The notes: generated by a model from the letters alone, not told the origin. A DNA stretch of 64,000 nucleotides from Piezodorus guildinii (GCA_023052935.1 CM041297.1:50883917-50947916); one strand, 5' to 3'. Shown: positions 23,664 through 35,668, numbered from the stretch's first letter. Made by a program: numbers and translations.

Positions 23664-24383
23664 GATGTTGTGGCACCAGATTTTTTATCTTGTGGTAATC
23701 TCTTCCATGCTTGATTTCTATTTCATATATATGTCAGGAGATCCTTCATCCAATTTCTTTTCAGCCTTTGAGGGATTCTGAGGCTAGTCGGTACTGTCCA
23801 CGTTTTGCATTAATGGGTTAGAATGTGTAAGTGTTTGTCTGGTTAAGTTACTAGAAGTACAGAATCGAAAGTAGTAAACGATTACATAAGCATATAAACT
23901 TAAGGTAAATAGCATAAATAATGTGTTTAAAAAAAAATAAAACCTTTTCTACAATAATTGAATTACTAAAGAAATGACATCCAATGAAGCTATATTTCAG
24001 AGGTTTTTATCATATGTTATACTATTTATAAGTATATAAAAATAACAGTGTAAAATAATAGATGAAGTTTATTAAAAATAATAAGAATAAGAAATTCAAC
24101 GCAGCCTCTGGGTGGCGAGCATAACAGCCTCCTATGCCAAAGGTCACGGGTTCAAAGCTGCAGGTGGTCCTAGGATTTTTTAATGGGAGTAAAAAATCCT
24201 TAGTTACGCCGTCCTTCGGAGGGGACGTTAAAAGGTGGTCCCGAGCCTGTGCGATGTCAGGTACTCGTTAATGATCCCTATTCTAATAAAACCTGGATAG
24301 GCAAAATTTAAGACTCCCACTGTAGCATCGTCCGATTAGCCAAAGTAGCATAAAGTGACGTTAAATAAACAAACAAAAACATC
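23205..24383 (+). repeat. Right arm of the inverted duplication
   Basis: Reverse complement of 18868-19946, plus about 94 bases absent from the left arm. Its inner end is continuous with the remainder of family C at 22092-23204, so this arm appears to be the source copy. By eye the unique part (23730-24100) is the best conserved between arms. Confidence 0.92.
24106..24383 (+). mobile_element. tRNA-derived SINE, family A, within right arm
   Basis: Sense copy: GGTGGCGAGCATAACAGCC, GGTCACGGGTTCAAAGC (box B, one change in its last part), GCCGTCCTTCGGAGGGGACG, GAGCCTGTGCGATGTCAGG, CGATTAGCC and a GTGACGTTAAATAAACAAAC tail. Confidence 0.88.
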
Positions 24384-24589
24384 TACAATCCGCTTACTTG
24401 AAACTAGATCGCGCCATTGTAGCTTTTACGTTCCTACCCACAGAACTAACACTTTTGATAGTTCCTTTATATCCAAATATATGATTTATATGATATATGA
24501 CCAAAACATAAAAAAAAAACATATCTTTTAGCTCCCAACATCCTGCCTACATCCACATTCTCTTTCAATTTAAATCCTTAATCAACTAG

Positions 24590-24872
24590 CATGGATCGCC
24601 TATAGCGTGGTGGCTAGCATAACAGCCTTCTATGCCAATATTTACGGGTTCAAACCCGCATATGGTCCCAGGATATTTAATGGGAGTAAAAAGTCCTTAA
24701 TTATTCCGTCTTTCGAAGGCGACGTAAGAAGGTGGCCCACGAGCCTGTGCGATGTCAGGTACTCTTTAATGATCCCTGTCTTAATTGAACCTGGATAGGC
24801 AAAATTTAGGACTCCCACTGAAGCATCGTCCGATTAGCCATAGTAGCATAAAGTGACGTCAAACAAATCAAC
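24590..24872 (+). mobile_element. tRNA-derived SINE, family A
   Basis: Sense copy with box A region TAGCGTGGTGGCTAGC, box B region TACGGGTTCAAACCCGC, central GAGCCTGTGCGATGTCAGG and end AAGTGACGTCAAACAAATC. The block AATCAAC appears on both sides and may be the remnant of a target duplication. Confidence 0.88.
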
Positions 24873-25002
24873 GCAGCCTAATATAACAAGGGTGTGAATA
24901 CTCTGAAAACCAAGCAGAGTAAAATATTAAAAAGGGTTTTGTAAAAATACTAATAAGAAAACATGTACATACGTAAACATGATAAAAAGGTTTGAAACGA
25001 CA

Positions 25003-25035
<33 letters not shown>

Positions 25036-25390
25036 AAATCTGTTTCTTGTCTTAAGTTGAAAGTAAGCGCAGTTGATGACCTTCGGAGGCAGAGCAATGT
25101 GACAGCTATAATACATGCCATTTCGAAATCCGAAAGTATTGATTCGACCTCTAACGGAACTTAAAGTTTTTTTCAGTTAGAGTAATAGAATCAATATAGC
25201 AAGAGTAATACGGCATGGAAATCACTTACTGTATATGCCTATTTGTTCAGATATGCCGTTCATTGCATATCCTTGTATACCTTTCAACGAGAATAGCCAC
25301 ATAACTTAAAAAAAAATAAATAAATAATAATGAAAACAGTCCTCAACTCTCAAACATCGGAATAATCTTTAAAAACCTAGTACGCAAACA
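24873..25390. other. Spacer with 30-base A run
   Basis: A uniform A run at 25004-25033 lies within otherwise unassigned sequence. The overlapping frames on both strands are products of this run. Nothing coding. Confidence 0.5.
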
Positions 25391-26368
25391 CACGTCTCTC
25401 ACTTACTTCCGTTGTTGAAATCAATTTAATAATACATTTAGAGATGAAAATAAATTGTTAGTGAATTAATTACATTGAGTTTCAATGGAAACATGTTTTT
25501 TATTAAATAATCTATTATATTATTATATACGGCTACAAAATAGTGTTATCGGCTTTTCATAACTCTATTAAATTTTGTATTTACCATTTTGTAGGAATAG
25601 AAGTATGCTCCCGGTTACATACATACATAATATAAGAGCTGGAATTCCACTATCCTGGAGTGGCATTAGGCTGACAGATCCCTTATGGCGGAAGCCGAAA
25701 TGGGAAGGAATAATTTTGAAAAAATTACCATTGTGTAAATAAGATAATATTTTTTTCTAACATTTTTAGCTATCCAACGGTCTATATTACTATTCATGTG
25801 TTCAAAAACACAATAATTTGCAAAAGAAATATTTTTGTTCGTTTCTCCTTAAGTTGGATATCGAATTTGTTAAACTTATATAGTATCTCTTTTTTTATCT
25901 ATGATAAAGATGCTTTAAAGGAATAAGATTTAAAATCGGCATTTAAGCTCTGCCAGACTATTTCAATCAGGACGAATTCTACATGATATTTAAGCCCACT
26001 AAATATTCCATCGACATAGCGAGTATAATCCAAATCGTTAGATCCATTTTTGTTAAAACCGTATAAAGGTGAAGAATGCATAGTATAAAGTGGATCTTCT
26101 GGAACGCCAATTTTGATGATAAAGTTACTGTAACATCTCGGGCGTATAGTTGTCTCAAATATAAATTTTTAGTTCCGTACACTTTCGTTTTCGTGCGGGT
26201 CTTACCACACACGCAAACACACACACACACACACACACACCATTTTGCGGGACTTGGTTATTTGGACTAGGAGACCCTAGTGTATTTCCATTGAAAACTG
26301 GAAATCGAAAATTTTTACGACCGCAATACTTTCCCTTACTATACATTTCATACATTGGTAAGTGAAAA
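25391..26368 (+). mobile_element. Family C repeat, near full-length
   Basis: About 980 bp. Left end CTCACTTACTTCCGTTGTTG; right end CATTGGTAAGTGAAAATAAA, so the two ends carry an inverted TTTCACTTACC-type repeat (one mismatch on the left). Inside, in order: GAAACTCAATGTAAT (complement), the TATCCAACGGTCTATATTAC block, TTGGATATCGAATTTG, GCATTTAAGCTCTGCCAGAC, a CA repeat at 26213-26240, TTTGCGGGACTTGGTTATTT and TTCCCTTACTATACATTTC. Non-coding on both strands. Non-autonomous DNA transposon is my inference from the inverted ends. Confidence 0.72.
26213..26240. repeat. (CA)n microsatellite inside family C
   Basis: About 12 CA units at the same place where other family C copies have short CA/GT tracts (46655 region, 63185 region). 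The frames on both strands here are artefacts of the repeat. Confidence 0.9.
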
Positions 26369-26770
26369 TAAAATTAAAAGTGAATTAATGACTCACTGAA
26401 ATATACTAATATTATGAAAACTTTTGCAAAATAATGAACTCTTACACACACGCATACATATATATAGTAGTATGTAATAGTAGTAGTAATAGCAGTACGC
26501 CATTGATAGTAAGGCAGTAGGGTAGGTTGCCATGGGCCCTATCTAGCCCTGCATGAGCGCTAATCGCCTTCCCTTCGACCCTCTCCCCACCCTCATCAGC
26601 CTTTTCCGCCAGTTTTTCCGATTACCTCTCCTTAATCCGAGTGCCATCAATGGGGCCAATTTGGATTTTAAGGTTCAGGATCATTCACAGGACTTTCCCA
26701 GTTAAGAGAATTTACAATCAAGTCAATAATTAGCTGCTTCAGTTCAATAGATAAAAAAAAATCATATGAC
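26369..26770. other. Spacer with GC-richer block
   Basis: The block 26520-26700 is GC-richer with C-rich runs. No frame or repeat recognised. Confidence 0.4.
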
Positions 26771-27615
26771 TTTCACTTACCTCCGTTGTTAAAATCAATG
26801 TAAAAAAGATTTTTAAAAACAGAGATATAAAAGGTAAAATCAATAATAACTTTGATTTTCAATAGAAACATATATTTTATTAAATGATCTATTATATTAT
26901 TATCTATTACAATTCTTTAGTTTTGTTCCATTTTTATCACTCTCTATTACCTTTTACAGCTTTGTGTATAAGATAATATTTTTTTCTAAAATCTGTATCC
27001 TTCCAATGATATATTATACGTCTATAGTACTATTCTAAAGTCTAAAAAAACTAAAAATTATATAAAACAATATTCCCCCCCTTTCTCCTTTATTTGGATA
27101 TCAAATTCGTTCATATTTACCTGTTTTTTTTTTGTTTTTTTATCAATGCTAAAAAGATGATCTGGTAGTATGATATAAAAAGATATCTGATAAAAAAAAT
27201 ATCTGGTTATTTTATTTATTTTTTTTTTATAAAGGTACTTTAGACGAAGAAAATTTAAACGAAAGATATTTGATATTAAAGCACATATATTTTACACCGA
27301 TATAGCGAGTATAACCAAAATCGTATAAAGGTGCAAACTGCACAGTATAAAGTGTCCCTTTAGGTTTACCGATTTTTATGAAAAAGTTGATGTAACATTT
27401 CGGGCGTAAAGTTGCCTTTATTATGAAATTTCAGTTGCGTACGACTTTTTATTTTCGTGCTAGACCTACTAAACACGGACACACACATAAAGACCTCTTC
27501 GCGCGACTTGGTTATTTGGACTCAGGGGACTCTGAAACGCGTATTTCCGTCAAAAACTGGAATTTGAAAATTATTATTTTCCCTTATATTTATAATAGAT
27601 ATGTGAATGTAAAAA
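26771..27615 (+). mobile_element. Family C repeat
   Basis: Left end GACTTTCACTTACCTCCGTTG; right end near AGATATGTGAATGTAAA, a degraded inverted repeat. The block order matches the copy at 25391 but the GCATTTAAGC region is shortened and the CA tract is reduced to ACACGGACACACAC. Confidence 0.7.
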
Positions 27616-28384
27616 CATTTACCACTACTACCCATGAAGAGACAGTACTTAGAGAGGATCCATAACGTTTTTAAGCCATTCGTTGAGCAAGGAAATTATT
27701 TCGACCTCATGATCACAATTATCTACCGAATTTCTTCTTAAGTTTAAGTATTCACATCATAGAGGCTAGATGAGCACCAGAATAGATCTCAATCCCAGAG
27801 TTGATTAAAAAAAATTAAAAATAATAATAAATAAACGAATACTGCTGGGCTTGAATCCTTTAGATATTTCACTCTAGATGAAATAAAATAAAATTTTCGA
27901 AATTTATTAGAGTACTGGCAAATATGTAACCAAAGATAAAAAAGGACATTAGTAAGTTCTAAGTACATTATAATGCAGTAATGGTCAATAAGAGATAATG
28001 AAAAAAATTGAAATAGATTAAAAGATTATGGAGGTAAATTTGCAGTTGTATGTTTGGAATAAATGTCGTTTCTTACAATGAAAACAGAAAAAAAAGGCAC
28101 TGAATTGATCTATGTTTAAATAATAAATATGTAAGGTGTTTATATAGATAGAATTTAAATAGAAAATGTATACAAAAATATGCTGAAATAATGTTGTGGA
28201 TTTGTATATTATTGTAATCTACAATAATTGTAATAATTATCATTCTTATTATTTTTTTTAACATTTAGCATAAAGTAAATTTAGAAATTGGCAGAAAATG
28301 TATAGTTTCCAATATGTTGACAGTTATATATATTAAAATATATTTTAGTATACATAATAATATTTCATTATCAAAACGTTTTTT
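27616..28384. other. A+T-rich spacer
   Basis: No gene or repeat recognised. The 63-codon frame at 28073-28264 is low-complexity. Confidence 0.45.
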
Positions 28385-28690
28385 AAACATATTTAATGAT
28401 ATTTACAACTGTATTATATACAATACATCAAATAAATCTGATGGAGATAGTAAACTGACATGAAATACATGTAGAGACGCTACCCATTGGCAGTCGAAGA
28501 AGATGAGTTTTTCATGGAATGATTGATAACCGGTTCGGGCTAATTCAGTAACACAGGGAACATTACGGTCTTTATGGATGAGCTTATTCGTGACAAAGTA
28601 AGGAGTATTAAGAATTTTACGAAGAATTTTGGATTGTAAAGATTGGATACGAGAAGAATTCGATGGTTTAGTAGAGCCCCATAGTCAATA
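28385..28690 (-). mobile_element. Jockey-like LINE, 3'-end fragment (J3)
   Basis: Antisense. Shares ATTTACAACTGTAT at its tail, AAATACATGTAGAGACGCT, CACAGGGAACATTACGGTC and GAATTCGATGGTTTAGTAGA with J1, J5, J7 and J8. About 100 bases of the middle are missing relative to J7. No open frame of note. Confidence 0.8.
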
Positions 28691-29057
28691 AATAATATAA
28701 GGAGTAGCGTCTCCTACCCTGTCTTTATTTAATTCTATTATTATTTATTCATTTAATCAGTTTAAATCTTACAAATTAATAAAAACTAATAATAAAATTG
28801 TTATGACTTCTATATGTCCATAAATAATTTAAATTTTATTGGAAAATAAAACAGGTACAGAGATAAATATGCGTCATACATATAAACTTTTTCTTTTTTA
28901 AATAAATATTTCGAAAACATAAATAAATTTAAAAATTGGTATTCAATATAAATTGATAGAAAATTAAACCGAGAATAGAAAAAGGTGAAAAAAAAAAAAG
29001 ACCTGAAATATTTCATACCGCCATTGTTCTATAGAAATATGAAAAATGTTTTTTCAG
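28691..29057. other. A+T-rich spacer, possible intron
   Basis: No recognisable repeat. It ends in TGTTTTTTCAG, which reads as a splice acceptor for the candidate exon that follows. Confidence 0.35.
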
Positions 29058-29190
29058 GCAGTGGTATTCGCTATGGGTTATATAGGTCCTACTTTATTGG
29101 GACCGAATATGAAAAAAAGAGAATACGTAAATTGGATTCTTCATCGTTTTCCAATATACGAGCACGTGAAAAATGCGAAGCGGGGGAAAG
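29058..29190 (+). CDS. Candidate internal exon of an unidentified host gene
   Basis: A 133-base segment framed by an acceptor-like TGTTTTTTCAG|G and a donor-like AAAG|GTAAAT. In frame 0 it is fully open, 44 codons plus one base, and reads AVVFAMGYIGPTLLGPNMKK, then REYVNWILHRFPIYEHVKNA, then KRGK. The composition is less A+T-rich than the flanks. It opens with a short hydrophobic, Gly-containing stretch and then turns basic, as at the edge of a membrane segment. It does not resemble the mobile-element proteins in this window. I do not recognise the family. The frame also stays open some distance past the donor, so the exon call rests on the splice signals and protein-like composition. It could instead be chance or part of an unknown element. 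Confidence 0.42.
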
Positions 29191-29884
29191 GTAAATTTCA
29201 GAGAAAAAATTATATTGGAATATTTCATCAATGCTTTCCCTCTAGTGATACATTTAAAAAATGTATTATTTATTTCACTTTTAACATGTTCATATCCCAA
29301 TGTTCAATAAATATACTTAGTACAAATAAAAATATAAATTAAAAAATAATACAATAATTAAAAAATATCATAAATCATATAAAATCACTGAGAATCCACT
29401 TTAAAATCGAACGATTTTACCACTTAACTTGGAAATTATGTTATCCTGTATTTCTTGTTCCACATCTTGTGAAATATTCTACTAAAAGAAACAAACCATA
29501 CAATTTCAATCATAATATTAAGATTATAACATATACATTTAGTTTATGACTAAACAAAGAAAGTTATATAATATACTTACTAAGTGTTAAGCATTAAAAT
29601 ATAATATGTTTTTTATATGGACATACTATAAAAATATTACATTTGATCTTTGACTATTTGGGTGTAAACAAATATTTTATTCTCTCAGACGATGTAAATT
29701 ATTATTAAAAGAATGCTTACATAATTGACAATAGTTTTCAATATTATATAAAATCTCAATGAAGATTATTTCAGTCCCAATGTTTTGATAGAGAGTGTAA
29801 AACGCCTCGGTTATACAGTCAATAAAGCTCCGAATTAAAATATCAGATATTTCCAGATTTTATTTTGTATGTTATTGATGTCTA
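29191..29884. other. A+T-rich spacer, possible intron
   Basis: No gene, repeat or second exon recognised. Confidence 0.4.
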
Positions 29885-30215
29885 ATAATGGCCATCTTCT
29901 TTTCAGATCTCCATGGATGATTATAGGGAATCGATGAGAAAGCGATGTTTAAACCTGGATTAGAGTAAGGATGGAGATAGTCATACAAGGAAAGGTATCT
30001 ATAATCAGGGAATACATGACTACGTCAAGGTCGTAATGAACAATTTAATTCGTTGCAAAGTAAGGAGCATTGATGATTTTGGATGACGATGACAGACGAA
30101 AAGAACTCGATGTTATATAGTAGAGCTCCAAAACAAACCGTAAGTCTGATTATAGTCATCTAATTGAACATTTCGTAATGTAATAGAAGCATACAGCGTT
30201 TTTCCAGTAAATGTT
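29885..30215 (-). mobile_element. Jockey-like LINE fragment, strongly degraded (J4)
   Basis: Antisense and lacking the 3' tail. Identified by GGCCATCTTCTTTTCAGATC, GCAAAGTAAGGAGCATTGA, TAGTAGAGCTCCAAA and a final GTAAGTCTGATTATAGTCAT, in the order seen in J7. Confidence 0.65.
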
Positions 30216-30789
30216 AATTATAAGAATAAGGATTCGTCGCTAGGAAAGTTCGCAAATTTTCCCATTTTGATAACCGACACATACACGGCAAAATCACCAA
30301 TTTAGGTGGATAGAAGTCAAGTCAAAAGTTTGGAATTTTCGAGTGCTTGAAATTTTTATTATTAGTTGTTAAGACGCTTAATACTAATATTTTCCGCCAT
30401 ACAGTGTATACAAATAAATAGTATATGAGTGAATCATTCCTGTTCACACTAGTGCCTAATAACCGGCAGTGGGATTATGTTTATTAGATGCCCATTTATT
30501 ATTTTTAAAGGTGTGTGCAGAGCAATGTCTTTATTTAACGATGGACATTGCTGAAGCAGGTATGACATTATATTTCCAAACTCGTTATAGAATATACATT
30601 GCAATCTGTCTGTAGAGTTAATTTAGCTATTTGTAAATTTAAGCCTCTATTCAATAACGAAAAACTATATAACTCCATAGTTACCCCAAGGGTTTGTTTG
30701 TAGGATGTGTTTAATCAATCCTTCTAGTCTAAATGTTACAAAGAATTTTTGCGACGATTTGCATTTTTAATAAATTATGCATAATAAAT
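30216..30789. other. Unassigned spacer
   Basis: No recognisable element. The last 50 bases may be a worn extension of the tandem repeat that follows. Confidence 0.4.
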
Positions 30790-31905
30790 TCTAAAAATCT
30801 TCATAAACGCCTTTCCCAAAGTTTATATAAAAAAATATTCCTTCTGAAGTGTCGTTCGAATTCTATTTTTCCGAAATTTATTAAAAACACACTTAACCAC
30901 CTTGACTTTCTGAGATAAAATCACTGATTCAACGATGTGTTTTTTTTTTTTTTTTTTTAATACCGCATCTTCTCCATCATATATTCTCAACAGTCGACAA
31001 TTACTCTATCATTATGATCAATCAATAGTAACCAACCTCTATGCCATAATACAAGATTAAGAAAAAGGAAAACTTTGGAATTTTCTAATAAACATCACCC
31101 TCCAAATCCAAAAAATGATCACACTTTATCTGCTAAAAGTGTAAACCCATACTCTCAAACTCTCTACTTCCACTCTGTTTAATTCTTCCTTTCCTAGTTC
31201 CAATTTAGAATCTTCATATACACCTTGCCCATAGTTTATATAAAAAAATATTCCTTCTGAAGTGTCGTTCGAATTCTATTTTTCCGAAATTTATTAAAAA
31301 CTCACTTAACCACCTTAGCTTTCCAAGATAATCTCACTGATTCAACGATGTATTTTTTATTTTTATAAACGCGCCTAATCCATCTTCTCCATCATATATT
31401 CTCCAAAGTCAACAACAACTCTATCATTATTACCAACCATACGAGTATAGCGATGAACCTCAGGAGAACTTAGGAATGCCCTAATAAAATATCTCAGCAC
31501 TCTTCGCATCACTCTCCGTATTCGAAAAATGATCACATTTAATCTGCCAGAAAAGTAAAACCATCTTCTGAAAATGTTTCTACTTCCATCCAGTTCAATT
31601 CTTTTTTAAAATCTTCCTTTCCTAGTTTCGATTTCGTGTATTCATAAACGCCTTGCTCATAGTTTATAACAAAAAATCTTTCTTTTAAAGTGCCGTTCAA
31701 ATGTTTTTCTAAAATTTAAATAAAATAAATTCGCTTAACCACCTTGACATTCTGAGATAATCTGGCTGATGAAGGCCCGCAATGTAGACCAAAATAAGTT
31801 TATGATGTGTTTCTCTTGAAGACCGCATCCTCGACCAACTTCTCCACCATGTATTCTCAATAGTCAACAACGACTCAATCATTAAAATTATTTTTATTTT
31901 GCCTC
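30790..31905. repeat. Tandem repeat, ~420-bp unit, about 2.7 copies
   Basis: Unit starts near 30795, 31208 and 31636, spaced about 413 and 428 bases. Shared blocks in order: TTCATAAACGCC, CATAGTTTATA, GAAGTGTCGTTCGAATTC (units 1 and 2 identical here), CACTTAACCACCTT, CTGATTCAACGATG, CCATCATATATTCTC, AAAAATGATCACA and TTCCTTTCCTAGTT. Units 1 and 2 are closer to each other than to unit 3. Unit 1 carries a T run at 30940-30958. Non-coding. Confidence 0.88.
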
Positions 31906-32369
31906 TTTGCCACAAATTCTTTTCATCCATTTCACTTTAATTAGGTTCATATTAAAGCTAAATAATACTATTGTAACCTCAACAATAGATTAACATAGAA
32001 AGAACCCTTGTTGACACACCCCCGCAAAGTACAATAGGCCGGGCCTAATTTTTTTTTTTCAAATTTTTTTCCCTACTACCCTTTGTCGGGAAGTGACCAA
32101 CAGTAAGTGATGGACAAAAGGCCGCAGTGACCTAGCCTCAAGGTGACTCTATTGGCCCATTGTTAAGAACCAGTTCCCTACTTGGTCGGATTTGTTTCGG
32201 CCTCAGAATTTTTTTCGTTGCTCTTTTGAATAGCCCTCCCACTATAGAAAACAAGTGCAACTGTGTGCAAACAGCTGATTATAGAGTTACAGTGGACTTA
32301 TAGCAGAGTCAAATATATAGTATACGTGTAAACGCACACAAGTATATGTATATCACTTATATTCTGGCC
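31906..32369. other. Unassigned spacer
   Basis: Mixed composition at 32000-32250, no recognisable feature. Confidence 0.4.
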
Positions 32370-32630
32370 TTCCAAAATTATATAATACTATTTACGGATA
32401 TTGAAAAACATGGAAAAATATTTTTGTAGTTTTCTCTTTTTGCTGATTACCAAATTCATTCATATATTATATTTACTCATTTTATATTATTTCTAACCAC
32501 TTTTGATGTTGAATGATCTAAAAAAAAAATAAATAAAAATAAAAATTTAAAGTACAACAGAAGAAGAAATTTCGAAAATGGAAAAATTCGGACATTAAAG
32601 CCGTGTCATACAATCTCTATAAGGATAAAA
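32370..32630 (+). mobile_element. Family C repeat, worn fragment
   Basis: Retains CTTCCAAAATTATATAAT, TTTCTCTTTTTGCTGATTACC and CGGACATTAAAGCCGTGTC, the counterparts of blocks in the middle of the copy at 25391. Both ends are lost. Confidence 0.5.
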
Positions 32631-33875
32631 CAAAAAATATAAATACTTACAATTAGTTAATTCATATAACCTTTTTTTTAATAACCTTTCTCACAACGGC
32701 TTTATCATCAACCCTCAAAACAAAACTTTATACAAAACTCGCCAAAAAAATCCATCTATTCCTGTTTCAGATTACACGTTTTATTATTTTTGACAATATA
32801 TATTGCTTCGATTACCGAATCTATAACAAACATCTATTCATATATAACTATCATTTTAACAATAAGAACCTTTATTATCGAAAGTCAATCTTGACGGTGC
32901 AATTTATATATGTTTAAATTACTTATTACTTCTTCTCTAGAACTCCTATCTTGACCATGATTATTAAATTTGATTGTACTTGGTTAAATCTACTTTTCTG
33001 TTATTGTTTATTTATTTTTTGTTGTTTATTTGGAGCAAAATACTGTGTATATATTGTAATGTATTGAGGATACTGAGGGGAGTTCATAATTAAATAATTT
33101 TAATATTAAACAATTAATGATAACGAACCTTTGTCGGCAAAACATCAAAAGGTGTTTAAATCTAGACCCCTAGATTTCACATCGGTATGGGCCCCCCAGC
33201 GGTACCAGAAACCTCTGGTAGTTTCCCCCCAGCGGCGGCCAACAAGAATATTAAGATGGGTGTAAAGATAAGAATAATAGCACAAAGGCTATACCGCCAA
33301 CCGGGGGACTTCCCATATTGGCCCACCCGAGGTGACAAGAATGAGAGAGAAGAACCGATGAGGGAGTCAAGTTTGATCCTCAAGAGGAGTGAATTGGGTT
33401 CCACCTACAAGAAGAGGAGGTGGCCGTCGGGGTTCTGAGAGCAGCTGGAGGATGATGTCAAGAAAGGGGACCTAAGACTGATTTCACCTTCGCCAGCTGG
33501 TTAAGTGTTTCAAAGGTATATTGTTATTTGTAATATTGTATGGCAAAGGTAGTAAAATGTCCCTCAGTATTCTCAATCAGAGTTTTAGGCAATATGTGAA
33601 TATAATGATATGTGTAAATTAATAATTATAGTAATGTATTAATTGAATCTTGTTTACTTTAATCTTACCCTGCATGCCACCTATTGGATTGGTAAACACG
33701 ATACCTTTGGAAAGGAGATCCATGGTATCATTAAATATAGTTTATATATTGACTAAATATAGTAAGTAAGCTAGTTTTTGAAGCTACCGCTGCCTTAGAA
33801 AAGCAGCCGGTCAAAAACATAGCAATATGTATTATTATTGTCAGAAAATACCTGTTTATGTTTAGTTTCATTTTA
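32631..33875. other. Unassigned spacer with one GC-richer open frame
   Basis: The part at 33177-33480 is GC-richer and holds an 83-codon plus-strand frame (33187-33438) rich in Pro and Arg, with TRGDKNEREEP near its middle. A similar-length frame lies opposite. I see no motif to assign it. The rest is A+T-rich. Confidence 0.35.
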
Positions 33876-33885
33876 AAATCAATGG

Positions 33886-34170
33886 GAGGGGTCACTCTTA
33901 GCGTAGTGGCAAGCACAACAGCCTTCTATGCCCAAGATCATGGGTTCAAAACAGCAGGTGGCCCTAGGATATTTAATGAGAGTAAAAAACCTCAGTTATG
34001 CCGTCCTTAGGAGTGGACGTTAAAAGGTGGTCATGAGCCTGTGCGATGTCAGGTACTCGTCAAAGATCCCTATCCTAATTAAACCTGGATAGGTAAAATT
34101 TATGACTCCCACTGTAGCATAGCCCGATTAGCCACAGCAGCATAATGTGACGTTAAATAAATAAACAAAC
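33886..34170 (+). mobile_element. tRNA-derived SINE, family A, with target duplication
   Basis: Sense copy: TAGCGTAGTGGCAAGC (box A region), ATGGGTTCAAAAC (box B region, changed at the end), GAGCCTGTGCGATGTCAGG, CCCGATTAGCC and a GTGACGTTAAATAAATAAAC tail. AAATCAATGG at 33876-33885 and 34171-34180 is an exact 10-base duplication. Confidence 0.92.
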
Positions 34171-34180
34171 AAATCAATGG

Positions 34181-35656
34181 CAGAAGCAAATAAATCATAT
34201 ATACGTTTTTTTTTCTTTTTATGCTTTCTTATTCAAACTTAATTTAGTATTTATTTTTTCTTAATTTATTTTTTTTATTGTATTTACATTTGCAGAAATC
34301 TTTAATTATAATTTTTACAATAATATTCTCAGTTATATAACTATATCAAGACAATGTATAACTTCGTATTACAATGACCAACTGTATTTGTATGGGGGAT
34401 TTCCCAATATATTAAACTATTAAATATTTCTTCGAGTATCCTTTTTATTTCTGTTATCTGGTGATCTATCTAGTGCTTATACATCTTCAAAATTAAATTT
34501 ATTTTGTAATTTGATATTTCATAGCGTCATCTATTTATTTATATAAGCTGTTTAAAACGTTCACATTTTATTTTTTCATTTTGCTTATTTAATATTCTAA
34601 TTTGTTATTTATATAAACCAAAAAGAATGTTGTGCTAATCGCATTTTTGATAAACTAGATATTTATAATTATAGATAAGTAGAGTTATTAAGGAAGATTT
34701 CATTTCGGGACTCTTTTTCAGCTCATAATATTTACCGTCCTTATTTTTTTATTTTTTTTTAACATTAAATAAAAAGAAGCACGTGATACAAAGTAGTATA
34801 GTAATCAGATTTAAAAATTTGGTATCAAAATAAGATAAATAATTGTTTAATTGTTAATTTAGATATACATAAACTTTGCAATAAACCTTGATGGTGATTT
34901 GGAATATTCCACGGAATGTATCTCGGAAGGGGCTGTGAAATAACAAAGCCACTTAAAATGCTAAGACAAAGTACAGTTGCTGAAACCTCAATCCCCAACT
35001 CATTAACGAGCTATCTTGGGATATGGCTATTAAGGTATCGATAATAAGCCAACTTCAGAATCGATTTATGTTCAATATTTACAATATATTTTCTCCGCAT
35101 ACAACAATCATCATAGAGGTTTTTTATTGAAGGGCCAATAATATATATAAATATATTTTATTTTATTTTTTTGAACTATAATATTAGACATTTATGCAGT
35201 ATAGTTGGATACATGGGTAAAATAATTGAAAACTTTTTAATCATTATGTTAAGTCAGGAAATTAAACTTCTATTATTATTATTAAGCAATGAATTAGTAA
35301 TTAATTTTAACATGTTTTTTTTATTTAAAGTAGAAAAAATATTGCCGTCGCATACGTGTGATTTATCTTGTGGTTTAATAAAGAAGTTTCAGGTTCAAGT
35401 ACAGTACAGTATTGGAATATTTTTTTCGGAGCATAGAACCCTTTATTTTCAAACTGCCGAGAAATATGTGTGGTTCTCTAGCAGGGGGCTATTAAGTGAT
35501 ACATAATTGATCTATAATTAATTTATAGATGTAATTATGTTTTGATATAATAAATAACTATAATTATAATTGCAATCAACGTAAGCACACAAGTGAACAG
35601 ACTGAGAACGATGTTCGAATTTTAGGTTTATATAAAAAATCCAAAATGCAAAATAG
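34181..35656. other. A+T-rich spacer
   Basis: Nearly 1.5 kb without a recognised element. The 111-codon frame at 35171-35506 is low-complexity in its first half. The second half (KILPSHTCDLSCGLIKKFQ onward) is more protein-like, but no homology or splice context makes it convincing. Confidence 0.4.
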
Positions 35657-35668
35657 TTTCATTTGAAT
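35657..35668. repeat. Target-site duplication of LINE L7, left copy
   Basis: TTTCATTTGAAT, repeated at 36608-36619. Confidence 0.8.

Noticed and set aside
25979..26355. Overlapping frames through the CA repeat on both strands
   Set aside because: Products of the microsatellite inside family C (CVCVCV and THTHTH).
30790..31905. CRISPR-like or regular short-spacer array
   Set aside because: The repeats are ~420-bp tandem units without spacers, in a eukaryotic context.
33187..33438. 83-codon Pro/Arg-rich frame as a gene
   Set aside because: A frame of similar size lies opposite and no motif, start context or splice signal distinguishes it.
35171..35506. 111-codon plus-strand frame as a gene
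   Set aside because: First half is low-complexity Ile/Leu; no splice donor, homology or motif supports the better second half.
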